Source of the DNA: Galaxea fascicularis
Lineage: Eukaryota > Cnidaria > Anthozoa > Scleractinia > Euphylliidae
DNA: 64,000 bases
NCBI GenBank assembly: GCA_948470475.1
Contig: OX419344.1
Location: 20,431,725-20,495,724 of the forward strand
Direction: 5' to 3'
Part shown: one piece after another, positions 48,737 to 59,921 of the stretch
How positions within the stretch are numbered: position 1 is the first letter of the stretch
How the letters are laid out: every line of letters starts with the position of its first letter
Notes under the pieces: generated by a model
The model's input: the letters and a program-made list of their open reading frames with translations, nothing else
Databases searched by the model: none
Told to the model about the DNA's origin: nothing
Position numbers and translations under genes: made by a program

Positions 48737-51700
48737 AGAACCCCTTGGGAGTTAAAGGATTAACAGGATCTGTAGTACCTATAGGTGTGGTAGTATGGAC
48801 TTAAATACATGTGTGCAAGAAGCAGCATGTCCTGAGAAACAAATACCATGATTATAAACTTACCGTATTAAAATTCATTGCAGGACATGTGGACTTCACA
48901 GTGGAAGTAGAACGAGCTCTAAGAGTTCTTGATGGAGCAATTTTAGTGTTATGTGCAGTTGGCGGAGTGCAAGTAAGTTTATAACCAATCAATCCTACAT
49001 GTAGGTTTCTTGGTTGACCTGTTATTATCTTTATTTTGTTCAGATGACAGTAAAGATGATCTTGTCTTTTGGCCGCAGTGTTACTAAGCTGTACTGGCTT
49101 TATATCTTGAACTTCACACGTCATAAACTGATTTGCATGCTTGTTTACAAAGACTTAATGCAATGCAAATCTGTCTGTGTCTGTGTCTGTGAAGAATAGA
49201 CCCATGCCCCTTCTGACTCAGTCATTTACCAAATGATGCTTGCTTTTTCACAAGTTTGGAAGCCTATAGAAAGCCAACATTTGGTGAAAAAGAACAAAAA
49301 AAGGGCACAATGTTTTTTGAACAGGTACAAAGAATAATTTAGCAAAAAAATATGTGTATTTTGGGTCTAGGTGCACTTTAATAACAACTAGTGTCATCTT
49401 TAACTTTCGTTGGATCACTTGCGAAGTCTCATAGGAGCAGACGGTACGGCTCCCTCCGTTTACAGGAGCCTGACTTTATTTGCCTTCTACTGTGGGGGGA
49501 TTGTGTCCCCTGTCTCCCATGCTCCACAATCCGTGGCAGGGAAGTGCAACCCCTGGCTGCACTTTACCCCACAGTAAGGCTTAGCCCTTGGAGGCAGGTC
49601 CAGAAAGAATATCCACTCCAGGGTGTGGACCCCCGGTCCCACCCGATCTGTACTCCACCCAGGAGGGCCACCCCTCCTGGTTCCCCTTAGTTCCTGTACT
49701 GGGGGATATGAGCCTCACCCCTGGAGACTGATCAGGACTCCTGTCCAGGGTGGCTACCCCCAGCACCACTCGATCTTGTCTCCCCCCAGGAGGGCTTCTC
49801 CCCTGGTCCCCTTATCCCTAGATTTAAGCGCTTCCCTGCCACCAGAATTTTGCCCATTATCCTCTGTGTGTTTTCTGTGTGGTGCCGACATAGAGTGTGT
49901 ATGCGAAAAACACTGCCAATTGGAAGAGTTTATTAAGAATCATTTAGCAAAAAAAATACGTGTATTTTGGGTCTAGGTGCACTTTAATAACAAATGAAAA
50001 GGAAAGAAATAAAGGAGGAGGTGGCAGAAGAAACAGTACACAGTGTTTTCCATAACAAGGTTTGCTGTAATGTGAATGCCCTGATTTTTTTCTCTTTTCA
50101 ACAGAGCCAGACTTTAACAGTAAACCGGCAAATGAGACGTTACAATGTGCCTTGTATTGCCTTTATCAATAAACTGGACAGGTAAGAATCAAAGGAACAG
50201 GTTTAGTCTGCAAGTACATATACACTGTGATTGAAGGGTTGAAGAGGAAGATTACTTCATTAATTATTTTTATTTTAACATTGATTACTGGTGGTGTAGC
50301 CGATTACATAATGACCCTACTTAAACTGCAAATCTATAAGAAAATATTTGGCTCGAGGTCATGGCCGGTACGGACCGAGCGCAGCGAGGTCCGCGCGCCA
50401 TGACCGAGAGCCAAATATTTTCCCGTCCGGCCCGACCTAACTCAGTCAATGAGCATTTTATCATATGGCCTCCTTAGACTCTTCATGAGCGCGTAAAAGA
50501 TGAAGTTTTTACAAAAAAAGCGCCTAATTTGCACATACACTGTACAATGGATCTAATAATTATGTTCTTTGTATTTGCTTTCTGGTTGTAAAATAAACTT
50601 ACATGGTTAGACGCGACAAAATCCTCTAAAATCGTATCGCGCGGGACCGTACGTGTTCCTAACAGGGCCGTAAGGCTTTTTCCGGCCCTGCTCGCGCAAA
50701 TGCGTACGACCCTCATACGGGGATTTTTTCAATAGTTTTGGAATGAAAGCGCGCACGGGGCCGTACTAGTCACATGATAATTCTCCTTATTTCCTGTATG
50801 TTTTTTTCTTTCAGAATGGGAGCAAATCCAGCACGTGTTTTAAGTCAGATCAGGTAAGCAGAGGTCAAGTCGAGTCAACTTTATTTAAGCCGGGTGACCT
50901 TCGGCCCTTTCAGCCTTAGGCAGGCATCAATAGGTGCATTACATGTAGGTTAACACGTTCTCACGAATGCAATGCCAGATCGCTGACCACATCAAGATTG
51001 CCTATTCACCATGGCCTGTTTCTTTCCAAAAGTTGGCCCAGGTTAACTCCATTTCAAGACGAAACTACTCCAGTACAATAACTCACAGCTGACGTAAAAC
51101 GAAGAAAACAAATTATTTCCAGCGAAATTAAGTATCCAGGAGCTAACTTATTTCTTAAATACTCCAAATAACAGAGCGAAGTTGCAGCACACAGCAGCCT
51201 TTGCTCAGTTGCCGATTGGTTTGGAATCCGAGTTGAAAGGTGTCATTGATCTCGTACGATGGAAAGCTTACTATTTTGATGGACATCAAGGGTGAGTTGA
51301 CTTTGAAATACAGGTAATGTGTTTTGCCTCTAAACTTTTTTTCTCGATGAAAATTTCTCTTTAAACCCCTATGGATTTTTAAGTCAAGTCCTGAGACGAT
51401 ACATCAACAGCGAGATACGATAGGTATCACTCGATATCAGCACGATATCTGATGACGATACGATACTTGCACGTGCCCCGAAAAAATACCAAGACATGGA
51501 CCCTTAGATTTGGGTACGAGCAGGAGGTTGCATTGAATCATATGTGCAACATCCAACATACAAGTCTTGGCAAGCCTACAAGGATGGTACATGTAATTAA
51601 TTTTGCGAACAGCACCGATTCGTATTCAGATTGTCCCCGAACATGATCGCAGGATCGTCGACGATAGCAACGATCGCAGAACTGTTTCCGATCCTGCGAT

Positions 51701-54700
51701 GGCCTGCAATCATAGTTTAACCAGGCTTTAGTTTACAGTGTTGATACACATGTACACCAACAGATCCAAAGTCGTTGAAGGAGTTATTCCTGAAGATATG
51801 GTAGATGAGTGCACAAAAAGAAGACAAGAGCTTATAGGTAAAAAAAAAAGAGTCTCAAATTCAAAATATCTCCAGGCGCTGAGAACGGCCCCAGTTGTTC
51901 AAATAGCGGACAACTCTGTTCAGTGGATAGGTTGCTACACTGTACCCAGCTGAAAAGATATATTGCAACTGATACATTTTATCCGCCAGATAACGCCTTA
52001 TCCGCTGGATAGAGTTACCCGCTCTTGGAAAAACTCAGTGGGGCTAGAACGTAAAAAGGGCCATTTACAGATGTGAATCTTATTTTGCGCATTTGCTGCA
52101 AGTCCCTAAAAATAAGAATGATTTTCTTTATGTCACCGTAACACTCCATCACATTTGTTTTACTACTACGTTATCCTTAATTACAGTATAAACATTTTTA
52201 AACTGATAAACTACAGTAATGTCCGTGTTTGAATTTTTTTTTTTACTGTGCCTAATGTCCCGGCTATTTTTCGTAAATTCACTAGAAACGGTAGCTGACG
52301 TTGACGAAGTTCTAGGTGAAATGTTTCTAGAAGAACTCCAGCCATCAGAGGAACAGCTCATTGTAAGTATTTCAATGAGGATGTGATTCTGTAAGTTTTT
52401 TTCACCATTTACATAAGAGCTGTATATTAGCGTGATACGGAAAACAGCGAAGGTCGTTGCTTTGGTGAAACCGTTGACTTCACCTTAAAGAAACATCCTG
52501 GTACTTTTTTTAATCCGTCCGTAGGCCGCTATTCGCCGAGCCACCATAAAGAGAGCTTTCACGCCTGTTTTTGTGGGCTCAGCTCTGAAGAACAAGGGTG
52601 TACAGGTATGAAACATTATCTCTCAGAACTAAATCAGAACATTCATGTAACAAAAGACAATTTTACTACTGATCAGTTCCAACAGTTCCAGCCTTTTGAA
52701 GGGCTAAACCGTCAATATTACAATTTCAAATTACGTGCTAAAAATCATGACCATTTGCCCCCACGAAGAACTGGATCAGCCCACAATCTGCTTGGAAATT
52801 ATCATTGGCACAATGACTTGAGTATCATATTACAATGACTTTTGACGCTGCGATTGATATCAAATGACATGGTTTGGCATTTTCACTGAACCGTCAAAGT
52901 CAGGATTAGTTTGACATGTATGGTAAAACTTCAGCAGAAAGCAGCATAATTTAAACGTGCCCAGTACTTAGCCATTATTTTCCTTTCCGAGCGCGCACGG
53001 GGCGCCAGAGAGAAAAAACATGAGAACAATAACTTGAGAACAAAATTTCATGTGGGAAGACAAATTGATGAGAGGATACTTCTGCACTTACCTTTCCCCT
53101 CCCCCGTGAAATTGCTACCGATACTATTTCATGTACACGTATTTTAAGATTGTTTTTTCCTCTTATTTAGCCCCTTTTGGATGGTGTTGTGGACTTTTTA
53201 CCCGATCCAAGTGAGGTCAAGAATTTTGCCATGGACGCTGAGAAGTAAGATCTAAAGTCATAAAGCGACTTTATTTTTCATTGTAATTTAGGACTCTTAA
53301 AACCAGTAAGTTGTATTTGTAAGAAGTAGCTGGGGCTCTAACTTGAATAAAAAATTCGGGCGATATCTCCGGTCAGATGCCCACCGGTCCAATAATGACA
53401 ACCCTGAATTTGATATTTAAATAATAACTAGTTATACACACCTGTACGTTAGACTTGCGCCCTCTGTGAAACTACCTTTTACCCTGAAGTCTCCTCATCT
53501 TGACTTTGAGTTGGTCTTAAGAGCCTACGAAGGAGACTAACGCATGCTACTCAACTGCCTTTTGTAATTATTAGACAGGGTACCTCTATAGCACCCGTGA
53601 AACGATCAAACACTTTCGTCCAACATCGTTTTAGAAGATGTGTCGCCATTTACTAGCCTTTGTCAAATTTGAATTTCTGTTATAACCAGAGAGATTAAGC
53701 AAGCAGCGAAAAAGCTAATCACATAATAATTTTTACATATAATAGGCAAAGAGCGTTCCTTGGGCTCACTTTGCCCGATGTTCAGTGAAACTTACTTTGC
53801 CAGTTAAACCACCGGACGTTGTGTGTCGGTAGCAAACACAACGTTGGCCATAACAACGTTGGACCGTTTAGCCAGGGCTTTGAATGAATATGAGCCCGAG
53901 TCTTGGATTCAGAATTTACGGTTTTTAATTTTTTCAATTGCCACCTGTCAAGTTTGAGTATGAATTACTATTTTTATTATAGCCCTGATGAAAAAGTGGA
54001 GCTGAGTAGTGACAGAGACTCTGCACATCCATTTGTTGGACTGGCATTCAAACTTGAGGTAGGACAATTTGTCTTTGTGCAGCGAAACTCGAGACACCCT
54101 TCGAAAACGTTAGGCGATTCGCGAGTGGGTTACTTACGAGCGGCGCTGTAGTGTTGTTCAGTCGTTTCTCTCCTCGCATACGCAAATGCGTGCTTCGAAT
54201 ATCTTTTCAGCTTTTCAAAGAACTAGTTAAACACTCGTGGTATTGCTCATTAGTATGAAAGTGTTTTTTTTCTCATCCTTTTTTTTCTCATATTCATGGT
54301 ATTGGTTGGATGTTTTTTTACATTTCGTCTTTGATGATCATTTCTTTTACTCTCATGACCTGTGTATCTGATCAATCAAAGACGTTAAAAAGAGAATTTA
54401 GAAGTTGGTCGCGGTTGGGGTGAAACAGCCGAGGGTAGAGAGAGATAAAATAGAGTAACATTTTTTTTTGGTCTGGAGATGCAAGACATGCAGCTGCAGC
54501 ATTCCGTTAACCCATGCCCTCCCCCCAGCGTACGATATGGATGTTGAATGCACCATGTTTTTGTCTAATCAACTCGACAGGCCGGAAGATTTGGTCAACT
54601 CACTTACCTCAGAGTGTACCAAGGCTCCTTAAAGCGTGGGGGCTTTATCGTGAACACAAGGACTGGGAAACGCGTGAAGGTGCCTAGAATTGTCAGAATG

Positions 54701-57048
54701 CACTCTGATACTATGGAGGTACGATAGCCTCGTTAAATAGCTCTGTTGTCATTTTGGTCAGTAGATGACATAGATATGGTTTTCAAACGAGTGTCTCCAG
54801 TAATTTGGGTTCGCTATTGTGTTACCACACTCATATACGAAGCAAATTGTAAACTACAAGAATTGAACCGAAAGTCATTCCTAGCTTACCCATACAGGGC
54901 GTTCCAAGGCAGTTTCTGACTGTAAGCTTTGAATGTTGTGAGTGTCATTGTTGGTACACGGACGCTGAAGGGCCCACGCCTAATGGGTCTGTGCATGCGT
55001 AATTTGAAGCAAAGGTGAAACACACTTTCGGCATGTGCGTTCTTCTACGCTGCGTTTTCCGTGTGCCCCTGTATATGGTGAGAATTACAATTGTTCATTG
55101 TGAGAAATAGTCTTAAGCGAGAAACTGCAAGAAAAGCAGACCTTACTCAGGCATACTGTTATTCCAAAACTACACACAAAAATGCCTCCAATAAGGGCCT
55201 AACACTGACCTAACATTCTCATATGTGAACTGTTCTAAAAGTTCAATTCAGAAAAAGGGGGCTCGTCTTGTTATTATATAATCCCCGTCCCCCCCGCCTC
55301 GAACAAGGATTTAAGTTATTACGAAGTTTTCAGCGGGGGACCCGGCGAGTAAACAACACTGAATGCGGGGGGACGGAGGAGAGAGATGCGGCCTTGCAGT
55401 TAACTTCAAGCAAAGTGTCCCAAACGTTTTGTCCAGGATTGCCTTGCTTTACGAGGCACCGAATTCTTTTTTAGCCACCCTACCAACTCAGCACTGCAGC
55501 TTCTTTAGAAGTCAACCCTTTATTAGCGTTACATAACTTATTTTTTCTTCATTTTAGGACGTACAATGCGCCAACGCTGGTGATATTTGCGCTTTGTTTG
55601 GAGTGGAGTGTGCTTCAGGGGACACCTTTACGTTAGAAGGAGCTAAATCAATTTCCATGGTAACAATCCTAGCTCTTGTCATAGTTTAGGCTCTTTTCAC
55701 ATTCCCGGGTCGATTGTTGTGCCAATACAGGAACGCTATCGGTCTTGTGCACATTTGCTCTCAACAACGGTAACGAGAAGGCTACAAAACAAAGGTTTAA
55801 TTAGCAAAAGCAAGCGCTCTAACGTGCGTTTTAGTTTTTTTTTTTTTTTTGCACATTTTGTTTCCCGTCTTCTGCTGCTCTGCGCGAAACACTGCCTCTG
55901 TTGTACCCTTGTTGGGAGATAAATGGCGTTTGGCATCTAACAAGAGGAAAATTGAGGCCTAGTTCAAACGTCGAACTTTTCATGCACCGAACTTAAATCC
56001 TATTTGGGTCGACCTAAACTATTAAGTTCGACTGTGTGATTCATACGTCTAACTTGTCATGTGCCGAACCCAGTTCGTGGCGTAAAAAAAGACCATTTTC
56101 ACCGCTTAAAATACGAAAATGGACCGATGAAATTATGTTGAAATGACTTATTTCACTTCCATTTGGCGTGAAAAAATATTAAATCATCTGTCCCATTATG
56201 GCTCTTGATCACGTACAACTAACGTTGGATCAGGTTGGAAAAGCTTTCTGTGTTGTTTTCGCTTTATGTTCATATCGAAATGCAAATACACAACATGAAT
56301 TTCAAAACAGATAAATAGCGTTAATGCTAGTTGGAAGTAGACCGTTTGGAGATGTCCAGGTTTAGCATGTTGCAATTTAAAGTTTACTTCGAGAACGCGG
56401 TCAACAGTCGTCATACTTCTGTGAGTTCTCTTTTCACGCATGAAAGGCCATTATACAGCCAATCATAAGCGCTGTTATACTGAAAAATACGTTAACAAAG
56501 ATTACGCACTTGGATCGGCACATTAAAAGTTCGACGTCTGAATCGGTGTCGAACTTTTGCCGTTCTATTCGACTGACCCAGTCGGATAGAACGGTAGTGT
56601 CGACCTAAATACAAATCTGTCGATCTTAATGGATTCATACGTCGAACTTTTTATGTACTTAATACCGAAATTGAGTTCGGTACATGAAAAGTTCGACATT
56701 TGAACTGGACCTGACTTATTTTTAAATGGAGTTCCTAGTTTTGACTTTCAGATCAATTATCATCTCCCAATAAAACCGTTTTCCGTATTTGTTTCGTCTG
56801 TGACGATTAAAAATTTAATGATGTAAACTGCGTTAGCTCTTTAGATGAACACTTTGTACAACAACGTGAAATAAGTGTGGTTAATGTTTTCTCGAGAACG
56901 TGAGCGCATGACGTACTTTTAGCACGTGCATTTCGTACGCTTCCTTTTACATGTGCTCTGTGTATGTATATGGTGAGAATAATAATTGTCCTATTCGAGA
57001 AATAGTCTTAAGCGAGAAAATGCGAAAAAACCCGACCTTACTTAGACA

Positions 57049-57081
<33 letters not shown>

Positions 57082-57215
57082 GTGAAATAACCAGTGCGCC
57101 ATTTGTAAGGAAATGATATGCATGATGAGTCGTCTTGATGCATGTTTTTTTTTTGTAGGAGCCCATTTTCGTTCCTGATCCTGTCATTTCACTGGCCGTG
57201 GAAGCGAAGAACAAG
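46491..57215 (+). CDS. GFM1: Mitochondrial elongation factor G 1, N-terminal part (17 exons seen)
   Basis: A GTPase that moves tRNA and mRNA on the mitochondrial ribosome. Exons: 46491-46547, 46958-46999, 47231-47341, 47709-47783, 47962-48019, 48884-48972, 50105-50181, 50815-50853, 51175-51291, 51764-51837, 52286-52362, 52525-52605, 53171-53244, 53983-54058, 54581-54718, 55558-55659, 57159-57215; 1344 nt, 448 codons without a stop, ending in phase 0. ATG 46491 begins a basic, mitochondrial-type leader ([19 protein letters not shown]); the frame is open further upstream. G-motifs: AHIDSGKTT (exon 3), RERGITIQ (exon 4), DTPGHVDF (exons 5-6), NKLDR (exon 7) and GSALKNKG (exon 12). Domain II follows with [11 protein letters not shown] and [11 protein letters not shown], then DPVISLAVE of domain III. 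Animal GFM1 is about 750 aa, so about 300 residues should follow; none were found to the window's end. Confidence 0.94.
48230..48346 (+). mobile_element. Probable non-LTR retrotransposon 3' tail with (GTT)n
   Basis: It ends GAAATGCAAATAAAATT followed by five GTT repeats, the usual form of a truncated LINE tail. No coding sequence is visible; the 5' limit is arbitrary. Confidence 0.45.
48514..48623. mobile_element. 110-bp TTAACCCTTTAACTCC MITE, copy 1
   Basis: Termini TTAACCCTTTAACTCC and GGGAGTTAAAGGGTTAA. Internal CAAATGGCACTTATAG and ACTCTGTCTAACGCCAGACG are shared with copy 2. The TTAA ends may be target duplication. Confidence 0.85.
48654..48763. mobile_element. 110-bp TTAACCCTTTAACTCC MITE, copy 2
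   Basis: Same length and orientation as copy 1, 30 bases downstream, and almost identical; it ends GGGAGTTAAAGGATTAA. Confidence 0.85.
49330..49993. repeat. GC-rich insert bracketed by about 58-base direct repeats
   Basis: The direct repeats are 49330-49387 and 49935-49993. Both contain TGTATTTTGGGTCTAGGTGC and end ACTTTAATAACAA, with only a few differences. Between them lie about 547 GC-rich bases in an AT-rich intron, including two degenerate copies of a unit with CCAGGGTG and CCCAGGAGGGC (about 49615-49690 and 49737-49813). Reading frames across it look like GC-rich non-coding sequence. Confidence 0.7.
50340..50422. mobile_element. Foldback element in a GFM1 intron
   Basis: The left arm GAAAATATTTGGCTC, GGTCATGG and CGGACC pairs with the right arm GGTCC, CCATGACC and GAGCCAAATATTTTC around GAGCGCAGCGA. 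The right side continues into sequence that lacks a partner on the left, so one arm is probably truncated. Confidence 0.7.
55956..56713. mobile_element. Non-autonomous element with GTTCAAAYGTCGAACTTTTC ends
   Basis: The left end has AGTTCAAACGTCGAACTTTT. The reverse complement of the right end has AGTTCAAATGTCGAACTTTT, followed by CATGTACCGAACT. Internal subterminal repeats of GTCGAACTTTT occur near 56040, 56550 and 56640. No transposase is encoded. Confidence 0.7.
56935..57046. repeat. Repeat shared with 55030-55165
   Basis: Ordered identical phrases ATATGGTGAGAAT, GAGAAATAGTCTTAAGCGAG and GACCTTACT occur in both places. Both are in GFM1 introns flanking exon 16, in the same orientation, diverged by roughly a fifth of the bases. 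Confidence 0.6.
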
Positions 57216-58229
57216 GTGAGTAAATAGCTCTGTAAATTTATGCGGCTACAACAAAACAAAGTTCTTCTTCTCTTTTCTGAATAATGATTTTGAGGACATC
57301 ACGTTTAACTTAGACTGAAGTAAAGGCATGGCTACTCGAGCGACTTTTTGCCTGCGAAAAAATGCCGTCGCTTGTGTACGAAAGAGACCGTAGCCAAGTT
57401 ATACTCAAACACAATCTCGAGAAATTCATCTTGTTGGATTTTCTTGGCAACTGACTTGTTCCTAGCAGATATGTATTTGCCAAAATCGCCCTTAAACTCA
57501 TCACAATAGATAAGCTTGGGGAATGGTGCCTGAAGTAAGGAAGGTGGGGCCACGAATCTCTCCTAGCCGAACGCGAAGGGTATCCATGACAACCCTGTGA
57601 GCGGCAACCACCAGGCACCGTCACACTGTCAGAACAGTGGAAACAAAGATACTCACCTAATACTTACCATGCCAAAAGGGAGGGGCGGGCTGGGAATAAA
57701 ACTCAGCAAACTATCCCGTGGCGAAAGCAAACGTGGAATGACTTGACATCCGAAGCCGAACTGTAAACCACGCTCGGACCCCTGCGTAAAGCCCCAAGCC
57801 ACCCCGCACCAAAGCCCAGGGAGCGACCGCTGGCCAGCATTGTTTCGCGTTTAACTTAGCCTAAATTACATTTAGCCACATTAGTATATGTAGCTGTTTT
57901 GTTTAACTGCTGTATTTATTTGTCTATAAGTGGAGACCGTGCCCCACACTTTAAACTTTTGAACTCAGCTTGATCTTAAAACGAAAGGATTCAGCTAATA
58001 TTAAGCGAAGAAACTATGAGTAATATTCATTACAAGATATCGGGTATTAGGCTGACGACAACAACTCACACTTAAGATTACAGTCAATGCGCCAGTGTTA
58101 AATCTCTCTTCCTAGAAACTATGACGAGACTGGTATTGTTTGCGAAAACGGGGAACTGTTGCAAATGCCAGTGTTAGCCTACTGTAAGGGGAACGTTGTT
58201 TTGGTTGAATTATTAACAAGCGTTTTTTC
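57216..58229. other. Start of GFM1 intron 17: GC-rich stretch and a minus-strand open frame
   Basis: On the minus strand, 57553-57332 encodes 73 residues (MAPPSLLQAPFPKLIYCDEF to FFAGKKSLE) with ordinary amino-acid composition; I do not recognise it. Upstream of it on that strand are an AG acceptor-like site near 57597 and donor-like sites GTAAGT and GTGAGT near 57650-57668. The segment at 57660-57850 is GC-rich and does not match a known RNA. This could be a piece of a mobile-element gene. Confidence 0.25.
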
Positions 58230-59804
58230 TCAGCGCCCGCTATGACCTCCGAAAAATGCCATGTTTGTCGCTTGCAAGGAAGATTTCGTCGTGGTTCGTA
58301 AATAATTTGTAGTTTTGGCCGATCGTGGACAAACTATCTCGAGTGCCTTTCTTGTCAGCTTGGACGCGATCCCTGCTGGAATGGTAGTTGATTTTGTGAG
58401 CGGGTTATATGCCTTCCTATCCGTTGATGTCCAGGTAATGTGGGATTGCCTTGAAAGAGCGGCAATTTTTTTCATGTGCCAATTGTCAGAAACGATGTTG
58501 AATATTTCGACTACAGCTCCACCGGGTGGCATGAAAATGGAGAACGCATGCGCAGCTCCGTGCATTCCAAAGAAAATGTCTGTCGAGGCGACAAGTTCCA
58601 ACTGTCTTTTTAAGGGAATTGAGTCTAACTGGACAGCAGTAATAGTAATATTGGGAAAACTCTCATTCATTTCTTTCAGTACCTCTTTCTCATTAGCAAT
58701 TTTGCGGTCGATCGTCGCTTTTAGATTCCTGGGGTGATTTTGGTAGTCTCGTCTGAGGATCACCAAAACGTTTATATTATGCTGGCCACAGTTTCGATGA
58801 TGCTTGTTCGGTGGAATGCCAAATCTTTCCAGTACGAAATTTCTAAAAGGTCGGATGAGGTGAAGCGACTTAAGTCTTGTATTCAATAGCGGAGAGTACT
58901 CTCGTGGGTAGCGCCACACGAGATTTTCAAACACAATACCACTCGACGCTGTGAAGGTGCGGTCAACACCCAGTTTGATTAGCCTGTGAAACATTACACT
59001 CCAAAAGGGATCTAGTGAACTCGGTGGATGTGCATCTATTAGAAGTATATTTAGCTTCTCGGGCGCCACTCCTAAAATATGCGTTGTGATATATATGTCC
59101 AAAAGGTCCACGATAGTCCAGTAAACATTGGCGTATTCATGCCTTTGAATTGCCAAGTAATGCCCGGCTTGAAATGTCTGTTTTACTTGTTGGAGCTGAG
59201 AAAGCGAATGATATGCAGCGTCAAAAGCCAAAGTCCATGAAGCTAATGCGGGCAGTATTTTCGCTTTAGTGTGCAGTATCTGTTTAGCTTCGTGTACATC
59301 GCGACTACAATACAAGGTGAAGAAACCTTTTTCCAGCTTGAAGAATTCATCTTTTTCCTCGGCGTGTTCTAAGCGGGCTTCAAGAACTTTGGCGTGAGCA
59401 AGCTTTGGTCGAATAGTGATGTTTTTGAAGAGCACTAACCCGTAGTACACTTCTGTTACTCTCTGTTTACATGAGCCGTTCAAGCTCCTTATCAAACTCA
59501 AGTTTAGATCTGGGTTACTTGTTGTAGCATTCTTTACTGGAGGTACCGGCGAAATAGTTTTCTTTAGTTTCAAAGTCAAATTATGTACTGAAGACGGTAC
59601 AAGCGAACCTTGAATAACAACTTTTGACACAGACCTGTCCGTTTCCGATAACTGCAAATATGACGCTGTATTTTTGGTCGTGCTTGGCCGGGTCAGAAAT
59701 GAGTGAAGATTGGTAAAGAAAAATATGAATCCCAAAAAGACTGTGAAAAACTTGGTCCGCTTGATAAGTCTTGCGGAGAAATAGCCAGCTTTGCGAATGG
59801 CCAT
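58230..59804 (-). CDS. GT61-family glycosyltransferase (beta-1,2-xylosyltransferase/EOGT-like), intronless
   Basis: 524 aa in a single exon. The ATG at 59804 gives a short cytoplasmic tail, a membrane anchor at about residues 18-33 (FFTVFLGFIFFFTNL) and then a lumenal catalytic part: a type II Golgi/ER enzyme. GT61 hallmarks are QRHEYANVYWTIVD (about 220-233), VLVILRRDYQNHPRN (about 346-360) and STDIFFGMHGAAHAFSIFMP followed by PGG (about 407-428), plus VVEIF. These resemble plant beta-1,2-xylosyltransferases and related EOGT/POMGNT2-type enzymes, which use nucleotide sugars to modify glycoproteins; the substrate cannot be set from sequence. Several N-glycosylation sequons are present. The lack of introns in this intron-rich region suggests retroposition or an old intronless family. 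It lies antisense within the presumed next GFM1 intron. Confidence 0.88.
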   Translation of the reverse strand: MAIRKAGYFSARLIKRTKFFTVFLGFIFFFTNLHSFLTRPSTTKNTASYLQLSETDRSVSKVVIQGSLVPSSVHNLTLKLKKTISPVPPVKNATTSNPDLNLSLIRSLNGSCKQRVTEVYYGLVLFKNITIRPKLAHAKVLEARLEHAEEKDEFFKLEKGFFTLYCSRDVHEAKQILHTKAKILPALASWTLAFDAAYHSLSQLQQVKQTFQAGHYLAIQRHEYANVYWTIVDLLDIYITTHILGVAPEKLNILLIDAHPPSSLDPFWSVMFHRLIKLGVDRTFTASSGIVFENLVWRYPREYSPLLNTRLKSLHLIRPFRNFVLERFGIPPNKHHRNCGQHNINVLVILRRDYQNHPRNLKATIDRKIANEKEVLKEMNESFPNITITAVQLDSIPLKRQLELVASTDIFFGMHGAAHAFSIFMPPGGAVVEIFNIVSDNWHMKKIAALSRQSHITWTSTDRKAYNPLTKSTTIPAGIASKLTRKALEIVCPRSAKTTNYLRTTTKSSLQATNMAFFGGHSGR

Positions 59805-59883
59805 TTAGTCTGTCTCAGTTGTTACACATGAACATGTGAACTACTCACCTAAACAAGGAGGTAATTGAAGCGGCTGTTAGTAT

Positions 59884-59921
59884 GGGTTGGCGCAGTAGTG
59901 AGAGCGCTCGCCTCCCACCAA
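59884..59921 (+). repeat. tRNA-like head of a SINE, truncated
   Basis: TGGCGCAGTAGTGAGAGCGC followed by TCGCCTCCCACCAA fits the acceptor, D-arm (A box) and anticodon region of a tRNA. The T-arm and B box do not follow; at 59922 the sequence changes to unrelated bases. It is therefore a tRNA-derived SINE fragment rather than a gene. Confidence 0.5.

Larger units (their letters stand above)
48020..57158. other. GFM1 introns over 300 bases: content
   Basis: 48020-48883: a retroelement tail and two 110-bp MITEs. 48973-50104: a GC-rich insert between direct repeats. 50182-50814: a foldback element. 50854-51174: a retroelement tail (about 50866-50950, apparently minus strand). 51292-51763: GATACGATA- and GATCGCAG-like repeats. 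51838-52285, 52606-53170, 53245-53982 and 54059-54580: nothing recognised. 54719-55557 and 55660-57158: a shared 120-base repeat, a large inverted-repeat element and an (ATT)n array at about 57049-57081. 46548-46957 and 47342-47708: only a C-run near 46860. Confidence 0.55.

Noticed and set aside
57660..57850. U1 snRNA-like start (TAATACTTACCATGCC)
   Set aside because: Only the first dozen bases resemble the U1 5' end; stem-loops and the Sm site do not follow.
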